From Simmondsia chinensis (lineage: Eukaryota; Streptophyta; Magnoliopsida; Caryophyllales; Simmondsiaceae), in contig JAGTTD010000001.1 in the NCBI GenBank assembly GCA_018398585.1, positions 13,456,501 through 13,520,500 of the forward strand: a stretch of 64,000 nt of DNA, in the 5' to 3' direction. A program made the translations under genes and the position numbers. Position 1 is the first letter of the stretch. The number at the start of each line of letters is the position of its first letter. Below, one piece after another: positions 19,638 to 30,319 of this stretch. Under the pieces are notes generated by a model. The model was not told the DNA's origin. It did no database searches and saw only the letters and a list, made by a program, of their open reading frames with translations.

Positions 19638-21050
19638 TTAGTGTATCTCTTCCATCCAAGCAGGAGAAATCACAGAAATGGCTCCAAGGGATCCTTGCTC
19701 ATGGTCATCAAACTTGCGTGACAGGGCATCTGCTGCATAGTTTTCTCCGCCTTTTCTGTACTCGATGCTATAACTCAGCCCCAACATCTTCATTAGCCCC
19801 TTTCTTTGGATCCTTGTGATGATTTTCTGCTCTAACAAGTGTTTAAGACTTTGATGGTTAGTCTTAATGATGAAATGGTGCCCATCCAAGTAGTGCCTCC
19901 ACCTATCAACTGCAAGCAAAATTGCAAGGTACTCTTTCTCGTATGTGGAAAGAGCTTGATGTTTTGCACTCAAGGCTTGGCTGAGGTAAGCTATAGGCCT
20001 CCCTTCCTGAGACAACACTGCCCCAATACCACTTCCACTTGCCTCAGTCTCCAAAATGAAGCTTGAGGAGAAGTCTGGCATAGCAAGAACTGGAGCTCTG
20101 CACATTGCTGTTTTGAGAGCATCGAAGGCATTTTGAGCATTTTCTGACCATCTGAAGGCATCGTTCTTGAGCAAATCAGTTAGGGGCTTGGCTATAGACC
20201 CATAGTGAGCTACAAACTTGCGGTAGTAGCCAGTTAAACCCAGAAATCCCTTTAATTGTTTCAAGGTGACCGGAACAGCCCAATCCCTCATGGCTTGTAC
20301 TTTTGATGGATCGGTGGCAACACCCTCAAAGGAGATCACATGACCCAAATATTCCAAATGTGTTTGAGCAAAAGAACACTTGCCCAACTTAGCATATAGC
20401 TCGCGTTCATGCATGACCAGAAAAACCTTCTTCAAATGTCCCAAATGCCCTTCAATTGATGCACTATACATGAGGATGTCGTCAAAGAAAACTAAAACAA
20501 ATTTCCTAAGAAATTGTTTGAAGACATCATTCATGAGAGCTTGGAATGTTGCTGGAGTGTTGGTCAAGCCAAAAGGCATGACTACAAATTCGAAGTGACC
20601 ATGGTGTGTCCGGAAAGCAGTCTTGTACACATCATGCTCTCCCACGCTGATCTGGTGATATCCTTGGCGAAGATCCAACTTGGAAAAGACTCGAGCTCCA
20701 TTTACCTCATCCAGCAAATCATCTATAACTGGTATAGGAAACTTATCCTTTGCCGTCATAGAGTTGAGTTTCCAATAATCAATACACATGCTTGCTGAAC
20801 CATCCTTCTTCTTGACAAGAATAACTGGGGAGGCAAAAGGAATATGGCTGGCTCGAATGAAGTTTGTCTTGAGCAACTCCTCTACCTGCTTTTCAATTTC
20901 TGTCTTTTGAGCATGTGGGTATCTATAAGGCCTTATCTTCACTGGTGCAACACCCTCTTTGAGAGGTATTTCATGATCCAAACTCCTCTTGGGAGGCAAG
21001 GACCTAGGAACTCCAAAAACATCACTGAATTCTGTAACCAGCAGCTGCAC
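19638..21050 (-). CDS. CHR1 reverse transcriptase and RNase H
   Basis: A 470-residue open frame, the longest in the window. It contains the LPPKRSLDHEI leader, RT blocks SPVILVKKKDGSASMCIDY, SKLDLRQGYHQI, VMPFGLTNTPATFQ and the active-site FFDDIL, then the thumb (HVISFEGVATDPSKV, LKGFLGLTGYYRKFV) and RNase H (SSSFILETEASGSGIGAVLS, YEKEYLAILLAV, TNHQSLKHLL, NYAADALSRK). Two conserved positions are altered: the usual DYR box reads DYW, and the first RNase H Asp (ET[D]AS) reads ETEAS. It ends with a stop before the integrase, which is in the same polyprotein in intact relatives. Confidence 0.93.
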   Translation of the reverse strand: MQLLVTEFSDVFGVPRSLPPKRSLDHEIPLKEGVAPVKIRPYRYPHAQKTEIEKQVEELLKTNFIRASHIPFASPVILVKKKDGSASMCIDYWKLNSMTAKDKFPIPVIDDLLDEVNGARVFSKLDLRQGYHQISVGEHDVYKTAFRTHHGHFEFVVMPFGLTNTPATFQALMNDVFKQFLRKFVLVFFDDILMYSASIEGHLGHLKKVFLVMHERELYAKLGKCSFAQTHLEYLGHVISFEGVATDPSKVQAMRDWAVPVTLKQLKGFLGLTGYYRKFVAHYGSIAKPLTDLLKNDAFRWSENAQNAFDALKTAMCRAPVLAMPDFSSSFILETEASGSGIGAVLSQEGRPIAYLSQALSAKHQALSTYEKEYLAILLAVDRWRHYLDGHHFIIKTNHQSLKHLLEQKIITRIQRKGLMKMLGLSYSIEYRKGGENYAADALSRKFDDHEQGSLGAISVISPAWMEEIH

Positions 21051-21113
21051 TTCCGGTTCTGTTATGCTGATTATTTCAGCTGAAGATATGGAAAATAATG
21101 GGCCTACCCACTG

Positions 21114-21593
21114 TTAAGCACAGCTTTGAAGACCCTTCTTCATCTTACTTCCTGTAATTACTTGAATTTGAGCCTGTTCCGCAATGCCTTGTAGTGTAAC
21201 CTTCGAGCCTTGAACTTCAAATGAGACTGTGAGATTGGCATAATCAAACAATACTGGACTGAAAGTTCCCATCCAATCCACCCCAAGCACCATGTCACAC
21301 CCTCCCAAAGGCAAGATTCTGAAATCATATTGGAACTTACGATCTTGCATCAGCCGGAAAAACCCCTTGCATTTGTTCTGAGTCATGACAGTTTTGCCAT
21401 CAGCCACTGTCACAGCTAGAGGATGAGTTTGTATCACTTCATGGCCCACCTTCTTGACAACCTTGGGATCAATGAAGCTATGAGTGCTTCCACTATAAAT
21501 GAGGATGATAATGGATCTTTTTCCAGCCTTTCCCTTGATCCGGATTGTGCTATGAGCTCCATTATCGGTAAGAGCTTTTACTGAAATTTCCAC
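21114..21593 (-). pseudogene. CHR1 protease, active-site Asp lost
   Basis: A 159-residue frame with ISVKALTDNGAHSTIRIKG, then the retropepsin box written IYSGSTHSFID where the family has D-S-G-S. The catalytic Asp codon has become Tyr (TAT), so this copy could not cleave its polyprotein. DMVLGVDWMGTFSPVLFDY is the typical C-terminal signature of plant Ty3/gypsy protease regions. The frame ends shortly before RT (QSCA, stop). Confidence 0.88.
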
Positions 21594-21647
21594 TGCAGTT
21601 TCATCGGGATCCTCCTCAATCTCCTGATCAGGATCAGTGCTATCACC

Positions 21648-23002
21648 CTAGGTGTCTTCTTCTTCTGAAAGTTCCCCAACCTTAGTACCTTTAGCTGACA
21701 TGAGGTACTTGGGATTACACTTGTGGCCAAATTGATAAGGTTGATTACAATGATAGCATAACTTCTGCTGCTGATGATTTTCTGTTCTGTTGGGATAGAA
21801 TCTTCCCTGCTGCAAATGGGAGCTGCTGTTTCTAGGCTTGGATACATCATTAGATGTCAATCCAGTGGCTTCATACAGTTTAGCTTTAGCAAAAGCCATG
21901 GATAAATCAATGGGATCTACGGCCTTCACCAAGTGTTTTAGCTTAGGCTTCAGCCCACTAATGAAAGCAGCTACATAATAGGATTCAGAGGCCTCAATTT
22001 CATTCACAATGCTAGCCCTTAGATTTTAAAATCTAGTCATGTAGTCCTTCACAGTCGTTTCTTATTTAACTTCGTTGAATTTGTCCACTATATCACTATC
22101 ATCTTCATCACTATAATATGCACACAAGGCTCTTGCAAATTCACTCCATGTAATGAAAGGTCTACTTCTTAACAAGCTATAGAACCATACCTCGTGATCC
22201 CCTAGCAAGTATACAGTAGCTATCTGTACTTTTTCAGATTCTTCAATGTGATAGAAATGGAAGTATCATTCACACCTCCTTAGCCATGAGTGAGGTCGTT
22301 TTCCTTCAAATGCATCAATCTGGACTCGCGGCTGCCTGTGATTCTTGCTTCTGGAGTTAGATGACTCATTACTCCATGATCGCTGCTGCATCACAAGATC
22401 TGGAGATCTGTCCAGTTCAGTCACTCGTGCTCCAGTTCCAGCATTCCAGTTGGATGATCGAGGTAAGGCTTGTTCATTGTTACCCTACCTTCCATCTGGT
22501 GTCAATGCCCCTTGATGTGGTTCCACATTCCTCTCACCGCCATTGCTTGTACCTCCAAGATTGGGAAGGTTCTCCCTCTCCACATTGCGTGGCCTCAATT
22601 GTGGAGCTGTCTGAATCAAGCTAGTAGGTAATAAGGGATCAGGATTGGGCCTTCGATTCTCAGTAATTTTAACTTCAAGCTACTGGATCTGTTAATCAAT
22701 TCGCTGGCCGATTCTCTTCTCCAGATCCTGAGTTTGTCGAGAGACCTGATCTGTAATCCTGGCTTCCACCTGCTGCACTCGTTGCTCTACTCTTTCCTCT
22801 ATCTGTTGCGGTAATGATTCAATGATAGCTTGCTTGAATTGAACCAGCACTGATGCAAATTTGCTGTCCAATCTACTGTCCAATTGCACGATCGTCACCC
22901 ACTCCTGTCTAGATGCATTAGTCTCAGTTGCATTGGTTGATCTGGAGGCTGCTCGCGCTGCGGCTGATCCGGTGGTGACACCACCAATCACCGGATTGTC
23001 AT
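21648..23002 (-). pseudogene. CHR1 gag with CCHC knuckle
   Basis: Gag in at least three pieces. The N-terminal piece (from 22991) is Arg/Gln/Glu-rich and heptad-like (QQIEERVEQRVQQVEARI). The middle is decayed but readable as a capsid-type domain (DAFEGKRPHSWLRRCE and FARALCAYYSDED). The C-terminal piece (22007-21648) has AAFISGLKPKLKHLV and the knuckle CYHCNQPYQFGHKC. An ATG at 23002 is one base out of frame with the open stretch, which points to a 1-nt deletion. Stops lie near 22690, 22480 and 22030. Confidence 0.82.
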
Positions 23003-23031
23003 TTTACTCCGTAATTTGTAATTCGAACGAG

Positions 23032-23043
23032 GCTCTGATACCA
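23032..23043 (-). other. CHR1 primer binding site, tRNA-iMet
   Basis: The + strand reads GCTCTGATACCA, so the minus strand has TGGTATCAGAGC, complementary to initiator tRNA-Met, 2 nt inside the 5' LTR. Confidence 0.93.
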
Positions 23044-23045
23044 AA

Positions 23046-23356
23046 TGTTAAGTTCTAGATTGAATCTTGAACTTAACCTAAGAACAATAGAATTTGAGAT
23101 GAGAAAGAATTGAAAGGAGATGAGAAGATAAGAAATTAATCACAAGGATTAGCTATATTTCATTGGATGATCAAACCTTACATTAATCTAGCATTTTATA
23201 GGAGCTAAACACACGGCACATGCCTCTACTACAATTCAGCACAATTCCAGCCAAAACCAACTACCCGGCTAACTAACTTTGGTGCCAAAAGATAATTCAA
23301 ACGATAACGAGACAATTACAACTTATTACATAAGAAAGATAATTGGAAACATAACA
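23046..23356 (-). repeat. CHR1 5' LTR (311 bp)
   Basis: Same ends as 17913-18199, with the extra 24 bp around 23230 (AATTCAGCACAATTCCAGCC). On the minus strand a TATAAAA box lies near 23195. Confidence 0.94.
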
Positions 23357-23361
23357 GTTTG
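23357..23361. repeat. Target-site duplication of CHR1 (right), GTTTG
   Basis: Second copy of GTTTG. Only 10 more bp of host sequence (23362-23371) separate it from the left target duplication of LINE-A. Confidence 0.93.
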
Positions 23362-23371
23362 AGGCATCAAC

Positions 23372-23388
23372 AGTTGGGAAGCAAGATG
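23372..23388. repeat. Target-site duplication of LINE-A (left)
   Basis: AGTTGGGAAGCAAGATG recurs after the LINE tail as AGTTAGGAAGCCAGATG, 15 of 17 positions the same. Confidence 0.88.
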
Positions 23389-23960
23389 TAATTAGGCAAT
23401 CAGAACGCGCGAGAGTCAGAGCGATAGAGGCGATTGGGCCACGTGAGTCAGTGCAATTTTCGCCAGGCATTAGGGCACGCTCGTGTGGGCTCGTGCGGTG
23501 CCGTACGAGTGTGGGTCCGGTGGCGCTGCATTCGCTGGTGTCTCAACTTCCTGGTGGTGGTGCCTGCTGGTGATTCCGGCGATCGTAGGAGGGTGAAAAT
23601 TGAGAGAGATGGTGCTAGGGTTTTGTAGCGATTGGTGATTTACGTAGGGCGTGGGGACTCTGTTCCGGCACTCCCATTGGCGGCATCTCGTCCTTGGTGG
23701 CTCGCCTTTCTCTGCTCATCCTTCTGGTGGTTGCCCGATGGTCCCTGGTGCTGGTGGGTGGTGGTGGCTGCGTTCTCTCTCTCCTCACGGGCTTCTCTCA
23801 CTTCGCGATTTCTGGAGCAAATGTACGTAAGTCCTCATGGTTCCTTTGCTGGGTGTTGGTGGCCGGTGAGGTTGGTGGTGGCCGGCGCTGGGTGGTTGCT
23901 TTAGAACCCTAATTTTCTAGGGTTTCATTCCTTATTCTTTATTGCATTGATTCACGCACC
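23389..23960 (+). other. LINE-A 5' untranslated region
   Basis: About 570 bp, GC-rich compared with the surroundings, with many GGTGG and TGGTGG words. LINE-B has a matching leader (49753-50364). The short forward frames here are not conserved and are not credible genes. Confidence 0.6.
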
Positions 23961-25364
23961 ATGTCTGGGGTGCGTGATGCTGTGGGTGGGGGTTTGGGTC
24001 AGGCGGGTGGTGGTGCGGGTGCCACCACTTGGGTTGACCGGGTTCGCTTCACTGATTTGAACACCTTGTAATACTTTGAACCCGTACTTGTTGATGGCAA
24101 GCCTTTAGGGGTTGTCCCAGATGAGGTCCTTGATTCCGCCAATGATTTATGGGAGCGTTGTTTGGTGGGTAGGCACATTGGCACAGGGTTGGCTTACTCT
24201 CGTGCCCAGGAGATTGCTAACTTTCTCTGGGGGTATAAGAGCCTTAAATGTGTCCAATCTGATGGAGAGGTTTATTACGTTCGGTTTCGCACTAGGGCGC
24301 AAGCTGAGAAGGTGTTGTTAGGTGGTCCTTGGTTCTTCAAGGGTATTTGCATGTCCATCCAGCTTTGGAAGGGGGGACTAACTATTCTTAGGGATAGCCA
24401 AATTGCTCCTATTTGGGTCCGGATATTGGGTCTTCCTTTGTCTCTTCGGAAGTCCATGGGGATTAGCTATGCTAGTAGTACCATTGGTAGGCCTTTGTCC
24501 ATTGACAAAGTCACGGCTCAGGGTACTCATTTGGGATACATTCGGGCATGTGTTGAGGTGAGCGCCACGACTCCTGTGTCGCCGGAGACCCTCAGTGAGG
24601 TGCATGGTGTTCGGGTTCGCCTTGGTATCACGCTGAAGGAATGCCGAAGCGTTGTCCAACTTGTATGGTGTTTGGGCGTGACTGTTGGCCTCCTACTGCT
24701 CGAGAGGCTCCTAGTAAAGCCGCCCTAGTGTTAGGGCGTAGAAAGAAGAAAAAAATCTAAAAATAAATAAGGTGCTGAGACTTCGGGTGGCCTCACGGTG
24801 CCGGCGCCGGCGCCGGCACCAGTACCGGTGGGTGTCACCGCGGTTGATGGGGGCGGAGCTGGTGGCGTGGTTATTGCCGCCAAACCGGTGGAGGAGTGGA
24901 GAGTCGTTGGTAGGGAGAGAGAGAGTGGGCCTACTGTTGGTGGCTGTCCAGACCAGCCTGTGGCTCACATCGAGCCCAGTTTGGGGTCGGGTACTATCAG
25001 GCCCATGCAGGCCCGTGCATCGGCCCACACCTCTCATTCTGCTGCTGATTCATCCGCTGATGGTAAGGAAGCTAGCTCGATGGAGGATCTGAGTCGGGCT
25101 CTTGTTCCTATGGAGGTTGAGGAGGCTTAGGGTGCTCTTTTGGGGATTGATGAGCCTCTTGCTTGTGTTAAGAGCTGGCCCGCGGAGGCAGTTCCTAGTA
25201 TAAAGTCTCCGAACCGGTTCGCTCTTCTAGCCGAGCGACAGTCTGGGGAGGTGTCCACGTCGGAAGCTCCTCCCAACCTTGCTCCAGATGTTCGTCTTAC
25301 GCGCTCTGCTGCTGCTGTCATTGCACAGGGTGTTCAGGCTACTTGGGGTGCTCAGGTTGCTTAG
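23961..25364 (+). pseudogene. LINE-A ORF1 (DUF4283-like, CCHC knuckle)
   Basis: It starts at an ATG in CGCACCATGTCTGG. After a Gly-rich start and one in-frame TAA near 24069, the DUF4283-like region runs through LAYSRAQEIANFLWGYKSLK, VRFRTRAQAEKVLLGGPWFF and WVRILGLPLSLR. A frameshift near 24640 moves the knuckle CPTCMVFGRDC to another frame, and its His is replaced by Arg. A Pro/Ala-rich tail follows, then SPNRFALLAERQSGEVSTSE, which LINE-B shares. ORF1 proteins of plant L1 elements bind the element RNA in a particle. Confidence 0.82.
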
Positions 25365-25427
25365 GGTACTCATGGTGGCAGTAAAGGCCGTGGGGGTTCG
25401 CGATAGTTCTCCAGTTTCCCATGATAG

Positions 25428-26690
25428 GATGCTGGAAGGTTTAATAACCCCAATACTATCAGTGTTGTGCATTGTTGGATCTCTTCCATTTGTTTGAGTC
25501 TTGTTAGCTTGGTTGAGACCAGGACCAACCCTGCTTTTGTTGAGTCCGCTGTTACCCGCTGTGCTGAGGGGTGATAGTTTCTGATCAGTGGGGGGCGACC
25601 CCGTGGGTGTCGCATTGCAGTTTTATGGGATCCGACTTTCTACCATGTAGTGAGAGTACAGGGTGGAGATCAGTATCTCACCTGCCGAGTTTCTGATATT
25701 CAAGGTGATGTGGACTTCACTGCTACATTTGTCTCCAGCTTTAACGAGCCGGGACAGCGTCGGGAGCTATGGAGGTATATTGGAAGAGCCAACGTGGGTC
25801 TTCAGGGGGAGCCTTGGATACTCCTTGGGGACTTTAACGCTATCCTCAGTTCGAGTGACAGGAGAGGTGGTCAGGACTCTTGGCCTAGCCACTTGGATGA
25901 CTTGAGGGACTGTGTTCATGATTATGAGCTCACAGTTCCGCCGTTCTGTGGGCTATGTTACACGTGGTCCAATGGGTTAGATGGGGATGCTCTCATTCTG
26001 AAGCATCTCGACTGGTGCATGGTGAGTGAGGGTTGGCTTCGCACTTATTGTTCCTCATCTGCTGAGTTCCGCCCACGGGAGTTATGTTCAGACCTTTGTC
26101 CCTTTGGAGTTAGAGGCCTTGGAGAGCGCTGCACATCGCAGCTCCCTCTCAAGTTCTTTAACTTTTGGGCAGACCATGATGAGTTTCTGCCTACTGTGAG
26201 GAGGGTTTGGGAGACTAGCATTGAGGGCACGCCTATGTTTAAGTTCACTCTGAAGCTCAAAAGGCTGAAGGGTGAGCTGAAGACCCTTAATGCCAGACAT
26301 TATTGCCACATATCGACTTGGGTTGTGGTGGCGAGGGATGCCTGGACGGAGGCTCAACGGGCCTTCGATGATGGGCCCGAAGTATGTTATTTCGTGAGGA
26401 GGAGCGTCGTTTGTCTCGGGAGTACTCGCGGTTGTGTAGGGATGAGGAGGCTTTCTATCGTCAAAAGTCTGGCATCCAGTGGCTCTCTTTGGGAGATCAG
26501 GGCATCCGGTTTTTCCATAAGTCTGTCACGCATAGGCAGGCAAGGTGCCGGATCTCTTCTATCATTCGTGCTGATGGTAGGAGGACGTATGATGACCGTG
26601 AGATTTCTAAGGCAGGAGTCTCATGCTTTCGAGACTTATTGACAGAGCCGAGTGGGCCGCTTCGTGAGGATATTTCGGAGCTCTTTTAGA
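25428..26690 (+). pseudogene. LINE-A ORF2 endonuclease domain
   Basis: AP-type endonuclease that nicks the target for priming. The readable motifs are RFNNPNTISV (start, Asn box), SLVSLVETRTNP with the catalytic Glu, GEPWILLGDFNAILSSSDR with Asp and Asn, and CYTWSN. The conserved SDH box reads SDL (CSDLCPFGV near 26090), so the catalytic His is missing; LINE-B keeps it. Two stops occur near 25570 and a frameshift near 26390, after which the second frame (LFREEERRLSREYSRLCRDE, then SLGDQGIRFFHKSVTHRQ) leads to RT. Confidence 0.85.
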
Positions 26691-26696
26691 CCATCT

Positions 26697-27921
26697 TTCT
26701 GAGGATCAGGCTCGTCAACTATCTATTCCGGTTACTAATGTTGAGTTGAGAGATGTACTGTTCTCCACTGGTGATAATAGGGCGCCTGGCCCTGATGGTT
26801 ATACCTCCATCTTTTGGAAGAGGGCTTGGGACGTGATGGGGCATGATGTTGTTCGGGCTGTTCGGTCTTTCTTTCAGTTAGGGCCCATGCTTGGCGCTCT
26901 GAACTCCACTCGTATCAGCTTGATCCCGAAGGTGGAGAATCCCTCCACTTTCACCGACTTTCGCCCGATCTCCTGTTGCAATGTGATCTATAAGTGCATC
27001 ACTAAGATCATTGCAAACAGGCTAAAGGGAGTTCTTCCTTACCTCATTGATGACTCGCAGTTTGCTTTCGTTCCTGGGCGAAGTATATTTGATTGTATTA
27101 TGTTGGCTCAGGAACTTCTGCGAGACTATCACCTTCAAATGTCTTCGCCTCGATGCCCTATGAAGGTTGATCTTCGCAAGGTTTTTGACACGGTGCTCTA
27201 GGAAATCATTCTTACTGCTATGTGCTGCTGTATGGGTATACCTGAGGTTATGATTCGATGGGTGCGGGAGTGTCTTTGCACAGCCAGATTTTCAGTCGCC
27301 ATTAACGGCGAGCTTCATGGTTTTTTCGGCATGAGCAGGGGCATCAGGCAGGGGGATCCTCTCTTGCCCTACCTCTTTGTTATTGCCATGGAGGACTTAC
27401 AGGGTTTGCTTCATGGTGCATCTTCTGATCCCAGGTTTCGCTTTCATCTCTGTTGCCAGAGTACCAGCCTGACTCACTTATGCTTTGCTGATGACCTTAT
27501 GATTTTTAGCGTGGCTGATGAGGGCAGTTTGTCAGTTATTCGTGAGACTTTAGATCGTTTTACTGCACTGTCGGGGTTGTCCTCGAATGCAGCAAAGAGC
27601 ACCGTCTTAATTACTAGGGTTGACTCTGAGCTTCAGCAGACTCTCCTTGGTGTTTTGGGATTCCGGTTGGGTCAGTGCCCGGTCAGGTATTTAGGGGTGC
27701 CGCTCATCACGACGAGGCTTCGATTCATTGATTGTAGGCCTCTTTTAGACCACATCCTTGCTCGCATCCAGCTTTGGACATCTTGTGCTTTATCTTATGC
27801 CAGATGCTTGCAGCTTATCAGATCGGTCTTGTTCTCTATTCAGGTCTTCTGGTCATTTGTCTTCATTCTCCCGAAGCTGATGATCAAGAAGATTGATTCG
27901 ACTCTTGCAGCTTTTCTCTAG
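26697..27921 (+). pseudogene. LINE-A ORF2 reverse transcriptase
   Basis: RT blocks in order: DNRAPGPDGYTSIFWK, RISLIPKVENPSTFTDFRPI, SQFAFVPGRSIFDCIMLAQE, LRKVFDTVL (block with the first Asp), SRGIRQGDPLLPYLFVIAME and the active site CFADDLMIF, then GLSSNAAKSTVL and VRYLGVPLITTRL. A stop at 27199-27201 separates the two long pieces. The catalytic Asp pair (FADD) is intact. The enzyme performs target-primed reverse transcription. Confidence 0.9.
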
Positions 27922-29040
27922 AAGGGCGCTTCTATGGGCCCGGGTGGGGCCAAGGTCTCCTGGGAGCATCTTTGTGACCCTCGCAAGGAGGGCGGTCACG
28001 GGGTTCGGTGTCTGGATAAGTGGAACCCGGCTTCTCTCATGAAGCACATTTGGGTTCCACTCACCGATCGTGACTCTCTCTGGCCTCGGTGGATTCATGC
28101 CAACTGACTCAAGGAGAAGTCCTTCTGGGATATTCGGCCGAGAGGTTCGATTTCATGGTCTTGGAGGAGCATTCTTGGTGTTCAATCGCTTTGTGCTGGG
28201 GCTTTTTGGCATATCATTGGTGATGGCCGGGACACTGATTTGTGGTCCAATTACTGGCTGCCGTGTGGACGTCTGGAGGGGCGGTTCACTTTCCACCTCC
28301 TCCATTCCACTGGTCATCGTTTGGGATCTCGAGTTTCAGACACTATTGAGGGTGGTCAGTGGCGTTTCCTACAGGATATTGAAGAGATGCTTCCTATCTG
28401 GGATTCTGTTGACATCAGGCCCCGACCGGGGGTAGCTGACAGTGATCGATGGTTGAGGGACCCATCTGGAGTTTTCACCACTAGATTGGTATGGGAGACG
28501 ATTCGCAATAGGAGGGAGGAGGACTCCATCCATCATCTCCTTTGGTTTCAGCTTCACATCCCGAGGCACTCCTTCATTTTTTGGCTTGCCTCCTGTGAGC
28601 GTCGATGGACATTTGACAGACTGCTGAGACATCGAGTGTAGGATGTACAGGCTACTTGCATGTTGTGCGGGTCAGATGCTAAGTCGTATGACCATCTCTT
28701 CTTCACCTGCAGCTACTCTGCTACTGTTTGGTCCAGGGTGTCCTCTCGCACCTCTTTTTCCTGGCCCACGCTTCCATGGCGCGAGCTGGTTCAGTGGAGT
28801 GCTACCAGGCTTTGTGGCCACGGGGTGGATCAGATCCTTGCCCGCCTTTATTTTTTCGCTACGGTTTACATCCTCTGGTATGAGCGTAACCTGAGGATTC
28901 ATCGGTCCCAGTCCAGGCCTTCTGCAGTCATCACTGAGGAGATCATAGGATTGGTCCGCAGTCGTCTTATTGCTGCCCCTACGCTTCGCGGTGCTCATCG
29001 CCACTCGCTGCTTCTGCAGGAGTGGGGGATTGAGCATTAG
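27922..29040 (+). pseudogene. LINE-A ORF2 C-terminal zf-RVT domain
   Basis: After RT the frame carries the region matching the zf-RVT family: DSDRWLRDPSGVFTTRLVWE, then HIPRHSFIFWLASCERRWTF, then the Cys/His cluster ATCMLCGSDAKSYDHLFFTC with C-x2-C-x7-H-x4-C spacing, and finally YFFATVYILWYERNLRIHR. Frameshifts occur near 28130 and 28640. The last stop is at 29038-29040. LINE-B has the same order (SSCVLCGSEDELRSHLFFAC). Confidence 0.82.
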
Positions 29041-29233
29041 CTTTGTTTGCCTTCATTTTCTTGTTCTCTCTGTTTGATCATGTTGATCGTCGATATTTCT
29101 TGCTTTTTTTCTTTTTTTGATTGATTCTTTGATGTAGGCCTTCTGGTCTTTGCTTTGGGTATGCCCCTCGTAGACTCGTACATATATTTTTGATTATACA
29201 TGGTATTTATCACTGATTTACCAAAAATAAAAA
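29041..29233 (+). other. LINE-A 3' UTR and A-rich tail
   Basis: About 190 bp ending in TATTTATCACTGATTTACC and an imperfect poly-A (AAAAATAAAAA). The 3' UTR of LINE-B is almost the same, so this end is conserved in the family. Confidence 0.82.
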
Positions 29234-29250
29234 AGTTAGGAAGCCAGATG
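29234..29250. repeat. Target-site duplication of LINE-A (right)
   Basis: AGTTAGGAAGCCAGATG, partner of 23372-23388. Antisense-ORF sequence of the Tat-like element resumes after it. Confidence 0.88.
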
Positions 29251-30314
29251 ACAGAATCTTACCTTCGAAGATTTCTTTAATGGAGATAGAGTTGCTTGGA
29301 AGGAGGAATGGAGCCTGCACAAGGTCCTGGTTTGGAGTAAGTAGGAAGGAAACCTCTTTAGAGGGATAGCTTATAACTGGCTCTATAGTAGAGGTAGCCA
29401 CATCACCTCCTTCTTTAGCACTCAAGCTCAATGGTTTAGTACCCTGACTAAGCTTTGGTGCAATTTCCTGAGGTGGAGAATCTAGTGTCTCCAAAATAAC
29501 CAGAGCTGGTTCTTCTCGTGGCTAAACAAGGCCAAGTTAGGAGCTTCTTTAACAGAGATGAACGAGACACCCATTAACAAAAGCTAATACCTCTAGTTCG
29601 GGGAGCCTGGCTCTGCTTTTCCTTAGTAATTATGAGATGGGTACCTTTTCATCTTCTTCCTTCTCTACTGCATGAATGGCTCCTGTGCGGAGAGTTGGGG
29701 GAACGTCCTTCTTCTTCCTCTTCCTTGAGCCATAAATTTCATGGGCTGGTGGAGAAGTTCCTGGTGGGGATTCCTGTGGCAACATCTAGGTGAAACTCCT
29801 AGTTCTAACTCTCTTAGGAGTTCCCTAAACAGGTGCTACTACAAAAAGAAAGGACGAAGATCAGTCTTGTTCAGAACAACCCAAAAATAGAATTGAAGCG
29901 TACTTAAGGGGTGGCTCTTGACCCGATTGTGCCTTTTATGGAATTGGCCTTATGCTGACTGGCTGGCTGGTTTCCTTTTGAGCTGGGACCTGCAAGCTCA
30001 ATGGAAGATATAAAATACCACTTGGCACCTCTGGCCTCCAAAGGAGATCAATAGGCTTGGAACCAAGCTACAAAAGGAGGTGTAGTGCATGGATTGTATT
30101 TACAGATAATAAGGTGCCAATAAAAGGATTTGATTTCTCAATTGAACTCATGAAGGTCTATTGAAGGAGTTGAATGGAGAACCTCTTAGCCTACCTGAGG
30201 TTTTTGGTCCTTGTACTGGGAAAGGGAATATCTTGAACTATTCCAAATTTCCTAGCAAACGACACAAGCATGTAAGTTCCTACACCAGGATGAGTGTAGT
30301 ATAGAAAAATATAT
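29251..30314 (-). pseudogene. Antisense PMD ORF, middle part
   Basis: Middle piece of the antisense ORF, read from 30314 (next to the solo LTR) to 29251 (next to LINE-A). Readable segments include a SFARKFGIVQDI-like stretch near 30240, PQVPAQKETSQPVS near 29970 and an open 94-codon stretch (METLDSPPQEIAPKLSQG at 29494, then GDVATSTIEPVISYPSKEV). The piece is Pro/Ser/Lys-rich, as expected for a linker between a PMD and a coiled coil. Several stops are present. I recognise no separate domain. Confidence 0.45.
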
Positions 30315-30319
30315 CTTGA
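30315..30319. repeat. Target-site duplication of the solo LTR (left), CTTGA
   Basis: CTTGA lies before TGTTGG and recurs at 33755-33759 after CCAATA. Confidence 0.85.

Larger units (their letters stand above)
17913..23356 (-). mobile_element. CHR1: chromodomain Ty3/gypsy element, both LTRs present
   Basis: A 5.44-kb minus-strand element with LTRs of 287 bp and 311 bp, GTTTG target duplications, a tRNA-iMet primer site and a purine tract. From its 5' end (high coordinates) it encodes gag with a CCHC knuckle, protease, RT, RNase H, integrase and a C-terminal chromodomain, the order of plant chromoviruses (Reina/Tekay type). The frames are broken by few stops, but the protease catalytic Asp is lost. 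It is the only fairly complete Ty3/gypsy pol source in the window and shares terminal signals with NA1 and NA2. Confidence 0.93.
23389..29233 (+). mobile_element. LINE-A: near full-length L1-type LINE
   Basis: A 5.85-kb non-LTR element with a 5' leader, ORF1 (DUF4283-like region and CCHC knuckle), ORF2 (endonuclease, RT, C-terminal zf-RVT domain), a short 3' UTR and an A-rich tail, bounded by a 17-bp target duplication. LINE-B at 49753-55860 is the same family and is collinear throughout. Many stops and the loss of the endonuclease His show that LINE-A is inactive. It is inserted in the antisense ORF of the Tat-like element. Confidence 0.92.

Noticed and set aside
24778..24830. GGCGCCGGCGCCGGC run as a possible CpG island promoter of a host gene
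   Set aside because: It is in the ORF1 tail of LINE-A and no host gene follows.
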